Shown: positions 32,953 through 42,058 of the stretch, one piece after another | Layout of the letters: each line of letters starts with the position of its first letter | How positions within the stretch are numbered: the stretch's first letter is position 1 | Assembly (NCBI RefSeq): GCF_000190695.1 | Contig: NZ_GL870929.1 | Location: 97,012 to 161,011 of the forward strand | From: Kingella denitrificans ATCC 33394 | GTDB taxonomy: Bacteria; Pseudomonadota; Gammaproteobacteria; Burkholderiales; Neisseriaceae | Length of the DNA stretch: 64,000 nt | Direction: 5' to 3' | Translations under genes and position numbers: made by a program | The notes under the pieces: generated by a model | Databases searched by the model: none | Seen by the model: only the letters and a program-made list of their open reading frames with translations | Told to the model about the DNA's origin: nothing

Positions 32953-34119
32953 TTATTTAGGCTCGATAATCATGCTGCCCAAGCCCTGGCTTCTCATTTT
33001 GGCAGCGGCTTGTTCGGCGGTGGCACGGTTGGCGAAACCGGTGGCGCGCACGCGGTACATGGTACCTTTGTCAGTGCGGACGGCCTCGGTTTGCGTGCCG
33101 TAGCCCAGGGATTTCAGTTTGTTTTGGGCTTGCTGTGCCGCAGCCTGCGTGCTATACGCGCCGACTTGCACCATCACGCGTCCGCCCGATACGGCAGGTG
33201 CAGGCTGCTTTTGTGCGGCTGCCGGTGCGGGTTTGTCGGCAGGGGCTTGGTTTTGCGCCTGTGCTTGGGCGCGTTGCTGCTGCGCCTGCTGTTTGGCCAG
33301 CCATGCCGCGCGGTCGGACTGGCGTTTCTGTTCGGCGGCCAACTGTGCTTGGCGTGCGCGTTCGGCGGCGGCTTTTTGGCGGCTGGCCTGTTCGGCGGCC
33401 AAGCGGGCATTCACGGCCTGTGCTTCGCGGCGGCTTTGTTCGGCGGCGCGCTCGGCGGCAATGCGGGCTTGTTCGCGCGTTGCTTTCCGTTCGGCACGTT
33501 CACGTTGCTGCTGCTCTTGCGCTTGGCGGCGTTGTTCGGCTGTGGAAAGTGCAGGCTGCTCTTCGGTATGTTGCACTTCGGTCGGTGGAGTTTCTGCTTT
33601 CGGCGCTTCGGCAACGGGTTTGGCTGTGTCCGACGCGGCAATGCTGGCCATGTTGTCCGAAGGCGCACTGCTTTCCGGCGCGCTCACCATCAAGTTGGGT
33701 TCTTCGTTGGCGGCGGTGTCGTGTGCGGCTTCGGAGGCGGCGACAGAAATTTGCGGCGATACCGCGCTGGCTTCGGCGGCGGCTTTGTTTTTGTCGGCGG
33801 ACTCGTTGCCGGTAACCGCCCAAAGCAGGCTGCACACCAACACGGTTACCGCACCCGCGCCAATCAAACGGCTTCGGTTGCGCCTTTTCAGCTCTTCGTA
33901 TTCTTCCATCGTGAAATCGTCGGATTCCAAATCGGATTTCACATCGGGCTTGGCTTCAGGTTGGGCATCGGGTGTCAAATCAAAGGTCAAATCAGATTTC
34001 GCATCGGCCGGCTTCCGGTTGGTTCTGGCTTCCGGAATCCGCTCGGGACCGCGTTCCGGCTGCACTTCGGGTTTGGGTTCTGCTTGCACTTCGGATTTGG
34101 GCTCTAACGGTTCGGTCAT
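32953..34119 (-). CDS. SPOR domain cell-division protein (DedD-like)
   Basis: 388 aa: charged N-terminal tail rich in Glu/Pro/Lys, one transmembrane helix (about LIGAGAVTVLVCSLLWAVTG), a long Ala/Gln/Arg coiled-coil region (QEQQQRERAERKATREQ), and a C-terminal SPOR domain (VMVQVGAYSTQAAAQQAQNKL to SQGLGSMIIEP) that binds denuded septal glycans. DUS-encoded KQPAPAV joins coiled coil and SPOR. Position folC-SPOR-cvpA-purF equals E. coli folC-dedD-cvpA-purF. GAGGA before ATG. Confidence 0.88.
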   Translation of the reverse strand: MTEPLEPKSEVQAEPKPEVQPERGPERIPEARTNRKPADAKSDLTFDLTPDAQPEAKPDVKSDLESDDFTMEEYEELKRRNRSRLIGAGAVTVLVCSLLWAVTGNESADKNKAAAEASAVSPQISVAASEAAHDTAANEEPNLMVSAPESSAPSDNMASIAASDTAKPVAEAPKAETPPTEVQHTEEQPALSTAEQRRQAQEQQQRERAERKATREQARIAAERAAEQSRREAQAVNARLAAEQASRQKAAAERARQAQLAAEQKRQSDRAAWLAKQQAQQQRAQAQAQNQAPADKPAPAAAQKQPAPAVSGGRVMVQVGAYSTQAAAQQAQNKLKSLGYGTQTEAVRTDKGTMYRVRATGFANRATAEQAAAKMRSQGLGSMIIEPK

Positions 34120-34149
34120 TGGATGATTCCTCTTTTTTAAATATTGAAG

Positions 34150-35445
34150 TTAATGGCAAACGCTCATGGCCTCGCCCACGGTGTGAAACGAGCCGAATAC
34201 GACAATTCTATCATTTTCGCCTGCCACCGATAAGGCTGATTCGCAGGCAGCCTGCACATTCTCGAAAGTTTTGATTCGGTCGATGCCGTGGGCGGCGCAT
34301 TTTTGCTGCAATGCGGCCAGCGTCATGCCGCGCGGCACATCCAGCGGCGCGAGATACCATTCGTCGAATTGGTCGCGCACAATCTCCAAAACCCCGTCGA
34401 TATCCTTGTCGGACAGCATGCTGAACACGGCGATGCGTTTTTCGGCAAAGGGCAGGGCAATCAGGCTTTGGCGCAGCGCGCGTGCAGCGTGCGGATTGTG
34501 TCCTACATCCAACACTGTGAGCGGCCGGCCGGGCAGCACTTGGAATCGGCCGATGTTTTCCGCCATCAATAAGCCGCGTTTCACCGCGCCGACATCCACC
34601 GGCAAACGTTGGTGCAGGCATTCGATGGCGGCCAGGGCGCAGGCTGCATTGTTGAGCTGGTAGCCGCCGCGCAGGGCAGGCATGGGCAGGGCGTTGCGGT
34701 TGCGTGCGGGCAATGCTAAGGCTGCGTTTTGCGGCGTGAAATGGAAATTCCACTGCTGGTTGTCCAATTTGCTGACCGAAAAATCGTGTTTTGCCCACAA
34801 CAAAGGCGCGCCGATGTCTTCGGCATGGCGTTGCAGGCTGCTTGGCACGGGGTTTTGCCCGCAGACGGCGGGTTTGCCTGTGCGGAAAATGCCTGCTTTT
34901 TCAAAGGCCACGGCTTCCACCGTGTCGCCCAAGTAATGTTGGTGGTCCAAATCCACGCTGGTGACCACGGCGCAGTCGGTATCGAAAATATTCACTGCGT
35001 CCAAGCGGCCGCCCAAGCCGACTTCCAAAATCATCACGTCCACTTGTTCGCGCAGGAAAATGTCCACCGCGGCCAATGTGTTGAATTCAAAATAGGTGAG
35101 CGACGTGTTGCCGCGCGCGGCTTCGATGCGTTCGAAGGCGGCCACGATGGCTTCGTCCGACACGGGCTGCGTATTGACGGCGATGCGTTCGTTAAAGCGC
35201 AGCAGGTGCGGGCTGGTGAGCGTGCCGACTTTGTAGCCCGCCTGCGTGTAGATTTGCGATAAAAAGGCGCAGGTGGAGCCTTTGCCGTTGGTGCCGCCCA
35301 CGGTGATGAGCGGGCAGGCGATGTTCAGCCCCATGGTTTCTTTCACGCGGGCAACACGCTCCAAGCCCATATCGATAACGCCGTTGCTGTGGGCGGTTTC
35401 CAGATGTGCGAGCCATTGCGCCAAGGTTTTTTGTGTGTGTGTCAT
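34150..35445 (-). CDS. folC: bifunctional folylpolyglutamate/dihydrofolate synthase
   Basis: 431 aa. P-loop VGGTNGKGSTCAFLSQI, LEVGLGGRLDAVNIFD and DVGHNPHAARAL are Mur-ligase-like FolC motifs. Adds glutamate to folates and makes dihydrofolate. ATG 35445 chosen; the frame upstream only reads through a DUS inverted repeat. First gene of the folC-SPOR-cvpA-purF cluster. Confidence 0.94.
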   Translation of the reverse strand: MTHTQKTLAQWLAHLETAHSNGVIDMGLERVARVKETMGLNIACPLITVGGTNGKGSTCAFLSQIYTQAGYKVGTLTSPHLLRFNERIAVNTQPVSDEAIVAAFERIEAARGNTSLTYFEFNTLAAVDIFLREQVDVMILEVGLGGRLDAVNIFDTDCAVVTSVDLDHQHYLGDTVEAVAFEKAGIFRTGKPAVCGQNPVPSSLQRHAEDIGAPLLWAKHDFSVSKLDNQQWNFHFTPQNAALALPARNRNALPMPALRGGYQLNNAACALAAIECLHQRLPVDVGAVKRGLLMAENIGRFQVLPGRPLTVLDVGHNPHAARALRQSLIALPFAEKRIAVFSMLSDKDIDGVLEIVRDQFDEWYLAPLDVPRGMTLAALQQKCAAHGIDRIKTFENVQAACESALSVAGENDRIVVFGSFHTVGEAMSVCH

Positions 35446-35486
35446 AGTGGTGTGTCCGGCAAAGCGGATAATGTGTTCGGAAAAAG

Positions 35487-35526
35487 GTGCAGGCTGCTTT
35501 TGAAAAGGGAAAAAAGCAGCCTGCAC
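35487..35526. terminator. DUS inverted repeat between plsY and folC
   Basis: Arms 35487-35501 and 35512-35526; terminates plsY (stop at 35536) and separates it from folC. Confidence 0.75.
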
Positions 35527-35535
35527 GTTTAAAAA

Positions 35536-36141
35536 TCAATGTTGTACCGATTCACCGATGGAAGATTCATTGCCCGACAGCATGCGGCGGATATTGCTGC
35601 GGTGGCGGACAATTACCAAAACGGAAATCAGCGTGAGCGCCCAGCCCCAAGAAGGGTGGTGGATGACGATAAAGGCGATGATGGGGGTAACCGCTGCCGC
35701 CACCAAAGCGGCCAGTGAAGATTTTTTAAATTTGAATGCGATAAACGCCCAAACGAGCACGACCCAAAAGGTTGCCCAGAAAGACATGCCCAGCAGCACG
35801 CCGAATGCGGTGGCAACGCCCTTGCCGCCTTTGAAACCGAAAAATACGGGGAACATGTGCCCAATCACGACCGCAATGGCGGCACAGGCCACAATGCCGT
35901 CGGGCAGCATGAGCCAGCCGGCCAGACAGCGCGCAATCGCCACTGCAACCAAACCCTTGAGTGCATCGCCCAGCAGGGTGAGCGCCGCCGCGTCTTTACG
36001 GCCGCTGCGCAATACGTTGGTTGCGCCCGGATTGCCGGAACCATAGCCGCGCGGGTCGGGCATGGCCAGTTTTTTGGACACGATGACCGCGCTGGAAAGC
36101 GAACCGAGCAGATAGGCGAAAATGGTCATTAAGGCTGTCAT
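35536..36141 (-). CDS. plsY: glycerol-3-phosphate acyltransferase PlsY
   Basis: 201 aa integral membrane enzyme using acyl-phosphate to acylate G3P. Motifs GSGNPGATNVLRS and GHMFPVFFGFKGGKGVATAFG are present with about five hydrophobic segments. AGGAG 8 nt before the ATG. Confidence 0.94.
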   Translation of the reverse strand: MTALMTIFAYLLGSLSSAVIVSKKLAMPDPRGYGSGNPGATNVLRSGRKDAAALTLLGDALKGLVAVAIARCLAGWLMLPDGIVACAAIAVVIGHMFPVFFGFKGGKGVATAFGVLLGMSFWATFWVVLVWAFIAFKFKKSSLAALVAAAVTPIIAFIVIHHPSWGWALTLISVLVIVRHRSNIRRMLSGNESSIGESVQH

Positions 36142-36225
36142 GGTAGGTACTCCTTTTGGATAGGGTCGGTGGATAATTTTTGGATGCTGGCGGGGGCTTC
36201 AAAAAGCAGCCTGCACATTCCTCAT

Positions 36226-36972
36226 TCACAAACAGGGCTGTCGGGATATTTTCTGTTCGCTGCCGGCCATCATTTTTTGCAAGGCTTCCGGCTGCAGGAT
36301 GCGGATGTGTTTATGCTCCACGTTAATCCAGCCTTCCTGATTGAAGCGCGACAGGGTCCGGCTCACGGTTTCCAGTTTCAAGCCCAAATAGCTGCCGATT
36401 TCCTCGCGCGACATCCGCAAAATAAAGTCGTGCGCCGCAAAGCCGCGGCAATGCAGGCGGTCGGACAGGTTCAGCAGGAAGGCCGCCAAACGTTCTTCCG
36501 CGCGCATGTTGCCCAAAAGCAGCATTACGTTTTGATCGCGCACGATTTCGCGGCTCATCATACGGAAAAAGTGCAGGTTCAGGCGCGGCAGGTATTTGCC
36601 CAATTCGTCCAGCTGGCCGAAAGGCAGTTCGCACACGTCGCTGTCTTCCAGCGCCACGGCATCGCAGGTATAGGCATTGCCGCCCAGCCCGTCCATGCCC
36701 ATCATTTCGCCCGACATGAAAAAGCCCGTTACCTGGTCGCGGCCGTCCTGCGTATTGATGGTGGTTTTGAAAAAACCGGTGCGGATGGCGAACAATGATG
36801 TGAACGCTTCGCCCGCGTGGAACAAAAATTCCCCTTTCTTGACACGCCGGCCTTGTTTGACAACGGTATCCAGCTGCTTGAATTCTTCGGGGTTGAGCCC
36901 TATCGGCAGGCACAGCTCTTTGAGCGAGCAGTTGGTGCATTGCGTTTGCAGGGTAATGGAGGATTTCGGCAT
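36226..36972 (-). CDS. fnr: FNR-type oxygen-responsive regulator
   Basis: 248 aa CRP/FNR protein. The N-terminal CTNCSLKELC plus a Cys in AYTCDAVAL give four candidate ligands for an oxygen-sensing [4Fe-4S] cluster. C-terminal helix-turn-helix REEIGSYLGLKLETVSRTLSRF has the FNR-type recognition helix (ETVSR). Divergent from hemN, a common FNR target. Confidence 0.93.
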   Translation of the reverse strand: MPKSSITLQTQCTNCSLKELCLPIGLNPEEFKQLDTVVKQGRRVKKGEFLFHAGEAFTSLFAIRTGFFKTTINTQDGRDQVTGFFMSGEMMGMDGLGGNAYTCDAVALEDSDVCELPFGQLDELGKYLPRLNLHFFRMMSREIVRDQNVMLLLGNMRAEERLAAFLLNLSDRLHCRGFAAHDFILRMSREEIGSYLGLKLETVSRTLSRFNQEGWINVEHKHIRILQPEALQKMMAGSEQKISRQPCL

Positions 36973-37019
36973 TTATAATGTTCCAAATTGATGTGTACGT
37001 TGATGTAATGTGACATACC

Positions 37020-37047
37020 TTATAAAATGCCGTTTGATTTTAACAAA
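37020..37047 (+). promoter_or_regulatory. hemN promoter with possible FNR half-matching site
   Basis: TATAAA-type -10 at 37021-37026 with a weak TTGATG upstream. TTGATTTTAACAAA at 37034-37047 matches 8 of 10 conserved positions of the FNR box TTGAT-N4-ATCAA; its position downstream of the -10 would suggest repression. Speculative. Confidence 0.3.
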
Positions 37048-37087
37048 TTTTACGCAACAATAAAACAACAAAACCGATTGTTTACAT

Positions 37088-38605
37088 ATGAAAACCCTAC
37101 CTATCACACCGACTCAGGATTTTATTTTCGACCGCGAGCTGATTGCCAGCCTGCCTGCCAACGGCCCGCGTTACACATCCTACCCCACGGCCGACCGTTT
37201 TCACGACGGCTTCCGCCAAACCGAATATATCCAGGTTCTGGACAACACGCTGAACGGCAACGAAAAAGCCGTGTCGCTGTATGTGCACATCCCGTTTTGC
37301 AACGTGATTTGCTATTACTGCGGCTGCAACAAAGTCATCACCAAAGACACCCGAAAAGCCGATGAATATTTGACTTATCTGGAAAAGGAAATGGCGTTGT
37401 TGAAACCGCACCTGCACGGCAGGCACAAATTGGCGCAGCTTCATTTCGGCGGCGGCACGCCCACGTTCCTGAGCGATGAGCAGCTGGAACGCGTGTTCCG
37501 CATGATTGGCGAACATTTCGAGCTGATGCCGGATGGCGAATATTCCATTGAAATTGACCCGCGTAAAGTGAGCCGTGAAAGCGTGTTCAAACTGGCGAAG
37601 CTGGGCTTTAACCGCATGAGCGTGGGTATTCAGGATTTCGACCCGAAAGTGCAGGCTGCCGTGAACCGCATCCAAACGGTGGAGGAAACGCAAAATGTGA
37701 TTGAAGCAGCGCGTGATGCGGGTTTCAAATCCATCAGCGTGGATTTGATTTACGGCCTGCCGCACCAGTCGGTGGAAAGCATCAAGCCGACGCTGGACAC
37801 GGTGTTGAACGCGCTGAATCCCGACCGCATCGCGCTGTATCATTACGCGCATTTGCCGCACATTTTCAAGCCGCAGCGCCGTATCGACACCAATGCCGTG
37901 CCGTCCAGCGAAGAGAAGCTGGACATTTTGCAATACGCGGTGCAGCTGCTGAATGAAAAGGGCTATGTGTTCATCGGCATGGACCATTTTGCCAAACCGG
38001 AAGACGAATTGTCGGTGGCGCTGAAAGAAGGCAGGCTGCAACGCAATTTCCAAGGCTATTCCACCCATGCGGACTGCGATTTGATTGCCATCGGCGTGTC
38101 CAGCATTGGCAAAGTGGCCAATACATACAGCCAAAACCAGCGCAATCTGGACGATTATTATGCCGATTTGGACGCGGGCAGGCTGCCGGTGATGCGCGGC
38201 ATTGTGTTAAGCGAAGACGATATCCTGCGCCGCGAAATCATTCAGGATTTGATGTGCCGCTTTGCGGTGGATTTCGACGATTACCGCGACCGCCTGCCCG
38301 CGGGTGCGGCAAAGCAGAATTCAGCGGAATTGGCGCATATTCAGAAAATGGCGGAATTGGGCATTATCAGCGGCGAGTTGCTGCGCCGTTGCGAGGAAAC
38401 GCAGGGCGGTTCGCCGATTGCGAATTATTTTGCGGAAGAAATCAAGGATATGTGGCGTTTGGCGGAATCCGGCCTGGTGGCGATTACGGACGACGGCATC
38501 CGCGTCACGCCGAAAGGGCGGTTTTTAATCCGCAACATCGCCATGGTGTTTGACGACTATCTGCGGCACAAGGAAACCCGCGCGCAGTATTCGCAAACCG
38601 TGTAA
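37088..38605 (+). CDS. hemN: oxygen-independent coproporphyrinogen III dehydrogenase
   Basis: 505 aa radical-SAM enzyme of anaerobic haem synthesis. Cluster motif HIPFCNVICYYCGCNK (CxxxCxxC plus the extra Cys) at about residues 60-75, GGGTPTF, and the HemN N-terminal arm PRYTSYPTADRFHDGF that separates true HemN from HemW. Divergent from fnr, consistent with oxygen control. Confidence 0.95.
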   Translation: MKTLPITPTQDFIFDRELIASLPANGPRYTSYPTADRFHDGFRQTEYIQVLDNTLNGNEKAVSLYVHIPFCNVICYYCGCNKVITKDTRKADEYLTYLEKEMALLKPHLHGRHKLAQLHFGGGTPTFLSDEQLERVFRMIGEHFELMPDGEYSIEIDPRKVSRESVFKLAKLGFNRMSVGIQDFDPKVQAAVNRIQTVEETQNVIEAARDAGFKSISVDLIYGLPHQSVESIKPTLDTVLNALNPDRIALYHYAHLPHIFKPQRRIDTNAVPSSEEKLDILQYAVQLLNEKGYVFIGMDHFAKPEDELSVALKEGRLQRNFQGYSTHADCDLIAIGVSSIGKVANTYSQNQRNLDDYYADLDAGRLPVMRGIVLSEDDILRREIIQDLMCRFAVDFDDYRDRLPAGAAKQNSAELAHIQKMAELGIISGELLRRCEETQGGSPIANYFAEEIKDMWRLAESGLVAITDDGIRVTPKGRFLIRNIAMVFDDYLRHKETRAQYSQTV

Positions 38606-38722
38606 GGGTGTACAATACGCGGCAAACGCGGTGGAACAAAAAAGCAGCCTGCACTTGAAATGCAGGCTGACCGCCCTTATCTGCCACACTGTCTTAACGT
38701 TTTCCCCTGCAAGGAGCATATT

Positions 38723-39061
38723 ATGTCTGACGAATCTCCCATTATTTTCACCGATTCCTGCTGCGCCAAAGTGGCGGATTTGATTGCCGAAGAAAACAAT
38801 CCCGATTTGATGCTGCGCGTGTTTGTGAACGGCGGCGGCTGTTCGGGTTTCCAATACGGCTTCACTTTTGACGAAATCAAAAACGACGACGATTTCCAAA
38901 TCGAAAAAAACGGTTTGACCTTCCTGGTCGATCCGATGAGCTATCAATATTTAGTCGGTGCGGAAATCGACTACACCGAAAGTTTGCAAGGCTCGCAATT
39001 CGTGATTCGCAATCCGAATGCGGAAACCACCTGCGGTTGCGGTTCTTCCTTCTCGGTTTAA
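38723..39061 (+). CDS. erpA: iron-sulfur cluster insertion protein ErpA
   Basis: 112 aa A-type carrier. Ligand cysteines in GGGCSGFQYGF and the C-terminal TCGCGSSF. AAGGAG 6 nt before ATG 38723; an upstream extension of the frame comes from a DUS and is rejected. 117 bp after hemN. Confidence 0.94.
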   Translation: MSDESPIIFTDSCCAKVADLIAEENNPDLMLRVFVNGGGCSGFQYGFTFDEIKNDDDFQIEKNGLTFLVDPMSYQYLVGAEIDYTESLQGSQFVIRNPNAETTCGCGSSFSV

Positions 39062-39081
39062 AATTGATATTTTGGCAATTC

Positions 39082-39124
39082 AAAAGCAGCCTGCACTTCG
39101 GAAAAGAATGTGCAGGCTGCTTTT
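39082..39124. terminator. DUS inverted-repeat terminator of erpA
   Basis: Arms 39082-39096 and about 39110-39124, T6 tail, between convergent erpA and the cytidylyltransferase gene. Confidence 0.8.
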
Positions 39125-39144
39125 TTATCCGTTAAAACAGAGCA

Positions 39145-40098
39145 TTATTGCGTCCAATAATAACGCACGATATGGAAGAAAATGGGTGCGGCAAAGCAGA
39201 TGCTGTCCACGCGGTCGAGCATGCCGCCGTGTCCGCGAATCAGCCGCGACCATGTTTGAATGCCGAAGCTGCGCTTAATCGCCGCCATCACCATATTGCC
39301 GCAGAAGCCCAACGTGCACAGCAGCGCGCCGATGGCCGTGCCCTGCCATACGGAAAACGGCGTGATGAACGACAATGCAGCCGCCAGAGCCACCGACAAA
39401 ATCCATGCCACGATAACGCTGCGCAGCGATTTGTGCGTGAACCAATCCGGGAAAATGCTCCTGCCGCCCAAAATACGGCCGCAGAGATATTGCAGCACAT
39501 CATGCACCTGCACCACGGCAATCATGAAAATCAGCAGCAGGATATTGCGGTCCTCAAAGCCGGGAATGGACAGCATGAGCAGGGCAGGGACGTGCGACAG
39601 GCTGAAAATGCTCAGCATCGCGCCCCATTGGATTTTGGCGGCGCGCTCAATGAAATTGCCCGTGTCGCCCGAAAGGCTGGCAATGATGGGCAGCCCCAGA
39701 AACGCATAAACGGGAATCAGCGCGGAAAACATGCCGTACCAGTCGGTCAGCACGAAATAATATTGCAGAGGCAGCAGGATATAGAAACACGCGGCGATGA
39801 CATTGTGGTCGCTGCGGCGGCGGTAGGCCAGCGTCATAAATTCGCGCAATGCGGCAAACGAAACGGCAAAAAACAGCAGCGTTGCGCCGATTTCGCCAAA
39901 CCAAAATGCCAAGAGCAGCACGATGGTCATGACCCACCAAGAGGAAATCCGCGTTTGGAATTCGCGCACGGCGGCATTCGGCTGCATTTCATAGCGGCGG
40001 GCAATAAAATGGGTCAGCAGGCTGATGACGGTCAGGCCCGCAAAAATGCTGATAAAGACAAAACCAGCCTGCACAGGCAGATGATGGAGCGTATTCAT
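39145..40098 (-). CDS. phosphatidate cytidylyltransferase-like membrane protein
   Basis: 317 aa, about eight hydrophobic segments. CdsA-family signature near the C-terminus: KRSFGIQTWSRLIRGHGGML followed by DRVDS. The usual Lys-Asp before the glycine-rich part is replaced by TWSR, so it belongs to the divergent YnbB-like branch rather than canonical CdsA. Follows an acyltransferase gene with a 9-bp gap, as a lipid-modifying pair. AGGA before ATG. Confidence 0.82.
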   Translation of the reverse strand: MNTLHHLPVQAGFVFISIFAGLTVISLLTHFIARRYEMQPNAAVREFQTRISSWWVMTIVLLLAFWFGEIGATLLFFAVSFAALREFMTLAYRRRSDHNVIAACFYILLPLQYYFVLTDWYGMFSALIPVYAFLGLPIIASLSGDTGNFIERAAKIQWGAMLSIFSLSHVPALLMLSIPGFEDRNILLLIFMIAVVQVHDVLQYLCGRILGGRSIFPDWFTHKSLRSVIVAWILSVALAAALSFITPFSVWQGTAIGALLCTLGFCGNMVMAAIKRSFGIQTWSRLIRGHGGMLDRVDSICFAAPIFFHIVRYYWTQ

Positions 40099-40107
40099 GC
40101 CGTTCCT

Positions 40108-40785
40108 TTACGATGAATGGTGGTTGGGGGCGGGCAGGCGTTTGCCTTCAGGGGCTAGGGCCAGCATCGCGTCGCGGGCGCGTTGCAGGAAATCGTCTTT
40201 GCTTTCGCCGGGGAAAAGCTGGATTTCTTTGCCGATGTTCACTTCGCAGATAATCGGCACGGGGATGAGCTTGCCTTTGGGCAGCACGCGGTTGATGTTG
40301 TCAATCCAGATGGGGACGAACTGCACGTCGGGATTTTCGCGCGCCAGATGGTAGATGCCGCTTTTAAACGGCAGCAGCGTCACGTCATCGTCCATATTAC
40401 GCGTGCCTTCGGGGAAAATAATCAGCGACGAGCCTTCTTGCAGCGCGGCGGACATTTGCTGCGTGATGGCTTTTGGGTCGTTGCCGTTGCGCATAATCAA
40501 CAAGCCGTTGAATACATTGTTGATGATGAAACGTCTGAATTTGCCTTTGAGCCAATAGTCCGCACCGGCCACCGGCCGCGCCAGCTTGCGCCATTTTTTC
40601 GGCAGGGAAATCCACACCATGACAAAGTCGCCGTGGCTGGCGTGGTTGGCAAAATAGACCTTTTTTTCGGGGGAAAACGAGATGTCGCCTTCGAATTTGG
40701 GGCGCACGCCGGTGATGAACGAGACGAAGAAATACAGAACTTGGTCAATCAGCCAAGCCAGTAAACGCGATAAAAAACGGGGCAT
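40108..40785 (-). CDS. 1-acyl-glycerol-3-phosphate acyltransferase-like protein
   Basis: 225 aa PlsC/LPLAT domain: NHASHGDF (HX4D) and IIFPEGTRNMDDD (EGTR) motifs, one N-terminal hydrophobic segment (LLAWLIDQVLYFFVSFITGV). Probably acylates lysophosphatidate or a related lipid; paired with the downstream cytidylyltransferase-like gene, which would use phosphatidate. Confidence 0.87.
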   Translation of the reverse strand: MPRFLSRLLAWLIDQVLYFFVSFITGVRPKFEGDISFSPEKKVYFANHASHGDFVMVWISLPKKWRKLARPVAGADYWLKGKFRRFIINNVFNGLLIMRNGNDPKAITQQMSAALQEGSSLIIFPEGTRNMDDDVTLLPFKSGIYHLARENPDVQFVPIWIDNINRVLPKGKLIPVPIICEVNIGKEIQLFPGESKDDFLQRARDAMLALAPEGKRLPAPNHHSS

Positions 40786-41002
40786 AACCGGCTTTCTATG
40801 TAATTAATGGTTAAGGGTTGGTGAAATTGTAGCGGAAAAAAGCGCAGGCTGCTTGGATTTGGTGTTTTTGGCGGCAGTAGTAGGGTTTGCAGGCAGCCTG
40901 CACATGGGAAAATGGTTGGGGCAATGCAGATTTTTAGCCAAAATATACACAATATTCAAAATTTGTTTTATTTGAAAACAGCATCTTACATTTATTTTTA
41001 AA

Positions 41003-41048
41003 AATAATAACAGTTATCATTTGCAATATTTACCAATATCCGTATAAT
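41003..41048 (+). promoter_or_regulatory. Fur box overlapping a sigma-70 promoter (site A)
   Basis: The 19-bp sequence 41003-41021 matches the Fur consensus GATAATGATAATCATTATC at 12 positions. It runs into TTGCAA (-35, 41021-41026), 16-bp spacer, TATAAT (-10, 41043-41048). Predicted start about 41055. Iron-Fur binding here would repress. Confidence 0.6.
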
Positions 41049-41053
41049 ACGAC

Positions 41054-41168
41054 TCACCAACTGCATGACAGCTTGTTTCACACTGTAAACGAAATGTTGT
41101 GTAGCTTATTTTGGTAGTGGTTTGTGTTCCTTTTGCGCCCTTGTTGTGAAAACAAGGGCGATTTTTTT
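41054..41168 (+). ncRNA. candidate Fur-repressed small RNA (about 115 nt)
   Basis: Bounded by the Fur-box promoter above and a strong rho-independent terminator: CGCCCTTGTT (41136-41145), loop GTGAA, AACAAGGGCG (41151-41160), then A and seven T. No ORF with a ribosome-binding site lies inside (only a 7-codon ATG frame at 41065 without Shine-Dalgarno). It ends 42 bp before the convergent yggS stop. This is the layout of iron-repressed sRNAs such as NrrF or RyhB; I cannot tell from memory whether it is homologous. The AT-rich part of this 425-bp gap left of 41003 shows nothing else except a DUS near 40893-40904. Confidence 0.6.
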
Positions 41169-41210
41169 GCGGCGGCAACAGTGCAGGCTGCTTTTGCAGC
41201 GTTTGTGCGA

Positions 41211-41903
41211 CTATTTCGGATAATGGCGCCGACCGAACAAAGCTGTGCCGATACGCACCATGGTCGCTCCGCAGGCAATGGCGCATTCCAAATCACCGCT
41301 CATGCCCATCGACAACGTATCGGCGTGCGGCGCGATGGTTTGCAGGCGGGCAAGGTGTTGCCGCATGGCGGTAAACTGTTGCCGCAGCACGGTTTCATCG
41401 GCATCGGCTTGGGCAACGCACATCAGGCCGCGCAGTTTTAAACGCGGCAGACCGGCCACTTCCCGCGCCAAATCGTCCAGCGCTTCGGCGGCAATGCCGT
41501 GCTTGTTGGCATCTTGCGCGATGTTGATTTCAATGCACACCTGCAAGGGCGGCAGGTGTTCGGGGCGCTGGTTGTTCAGGCGGCGCGCGAGTTTTACGTT
41601 GTCCAGCGTGTGCAGCCAGTGCGCGCGTTCGGCAACGTAACGGCTTTTGTTCGACTGAACCTGCCCGATGATGTGCCAGCAAATATCGGGGCAGTCGGCC
41701 AGCTGTTCGGTTTTCTGCCACCATTCCTGGATGTAGTTTTCGCCAAAATCGCGCTGCCCCAAGCCGTAAAGTTCGCGGATATCGTCGGCGGGGAAGGTTT
41801 TGCTGACGGCAATCAGCTGCAGGCTGCCCGGGTCGCGGCGGGCATTCAAAGCAGCCTGCACAATGCGTTGGCGGACTTCTGTATAGGCCGGCAAAAGGCT
41901 CAT
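41211..41903 (-). CDS. yggS: YggS family PLP homeostasis protein
   Basis: 230 aa PLP-binding alanine-racemase-fold protein (PLPBP). PLP lysine in AVSKTFPADDI, GENYIQE, WHIIGQVQSNKS and LSMGMSGDLECAI. GGAG 6 nt before ATG 41903; upstream in-frame ATG codons lack this. Convergent with the sRNA candidate at 41054 and preceded by a leader starting at a second Fur-box promoter. Confidence 0.92.
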   Translation of the reverse strand: MSLLPAYTEVRQRIVQAALNARRDPGSLQLIAVSKTFPADDIRELYGLGQRDFGENYIQEWWQKTEQLADCPDICWHIIGQVQSNKSRYVAERAHWLHTLDNVKLARRLNNQRPEHLPPLQVCIEINIAQDANKHGIAAEALDDLAREVAGLPRLKLRGLMCVAQADADETVLRQQFTAMRQHLARLQTIAPHADTLSMGMSGDLECAIACGATMVRIGTALFGRRHYPK

Positions 41904-41943
41904 GGTGTTCTCCATCATAACGGGCAATGTGTTTATTGTACCG

Positions 41944-42052
41944 TAAACACGCCGCCCCCATGCGGAAACTGCACAGGGGCGGCGTGTTTGGTTTTGAGTA
42001 TTTGCAAGAAAGGAAGGTTTTATGCGATAGGCGGTACTCCGTGTCAGGCAAT
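41944..42052 (-). ncRNA. candidate Fur-regulated leader or small RNA upstream of yggS
   Basis: From the predicted start near 42052 the RNA carries a pyrimidine-rich CCTTCCTTTCTT (complementary to Shine-Dalgarno sequences) and then a perfect 14-bp hairpin AAACACGCCGCCCC/GGGGCGGCGTGTTT (41945-41958 with 41976-41989). The stem ends in UUU but no long U run follows, so it may be a weak terminator (free sRNA of about 109 nt) or just part of a 150-nt yggS leader. Confidence 0.35.
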
Positions 42053-42058
42053 GACGTT

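Noticed and set aside
42017..42030. AGGAAGG followed by ATG-CGA-TAG, a two-codon minimal ORF on the plus strand
   Set aside because: No plus-strand promoter before it; it is the complement of the pyrimidine-rich tract in the minus-strand leader.
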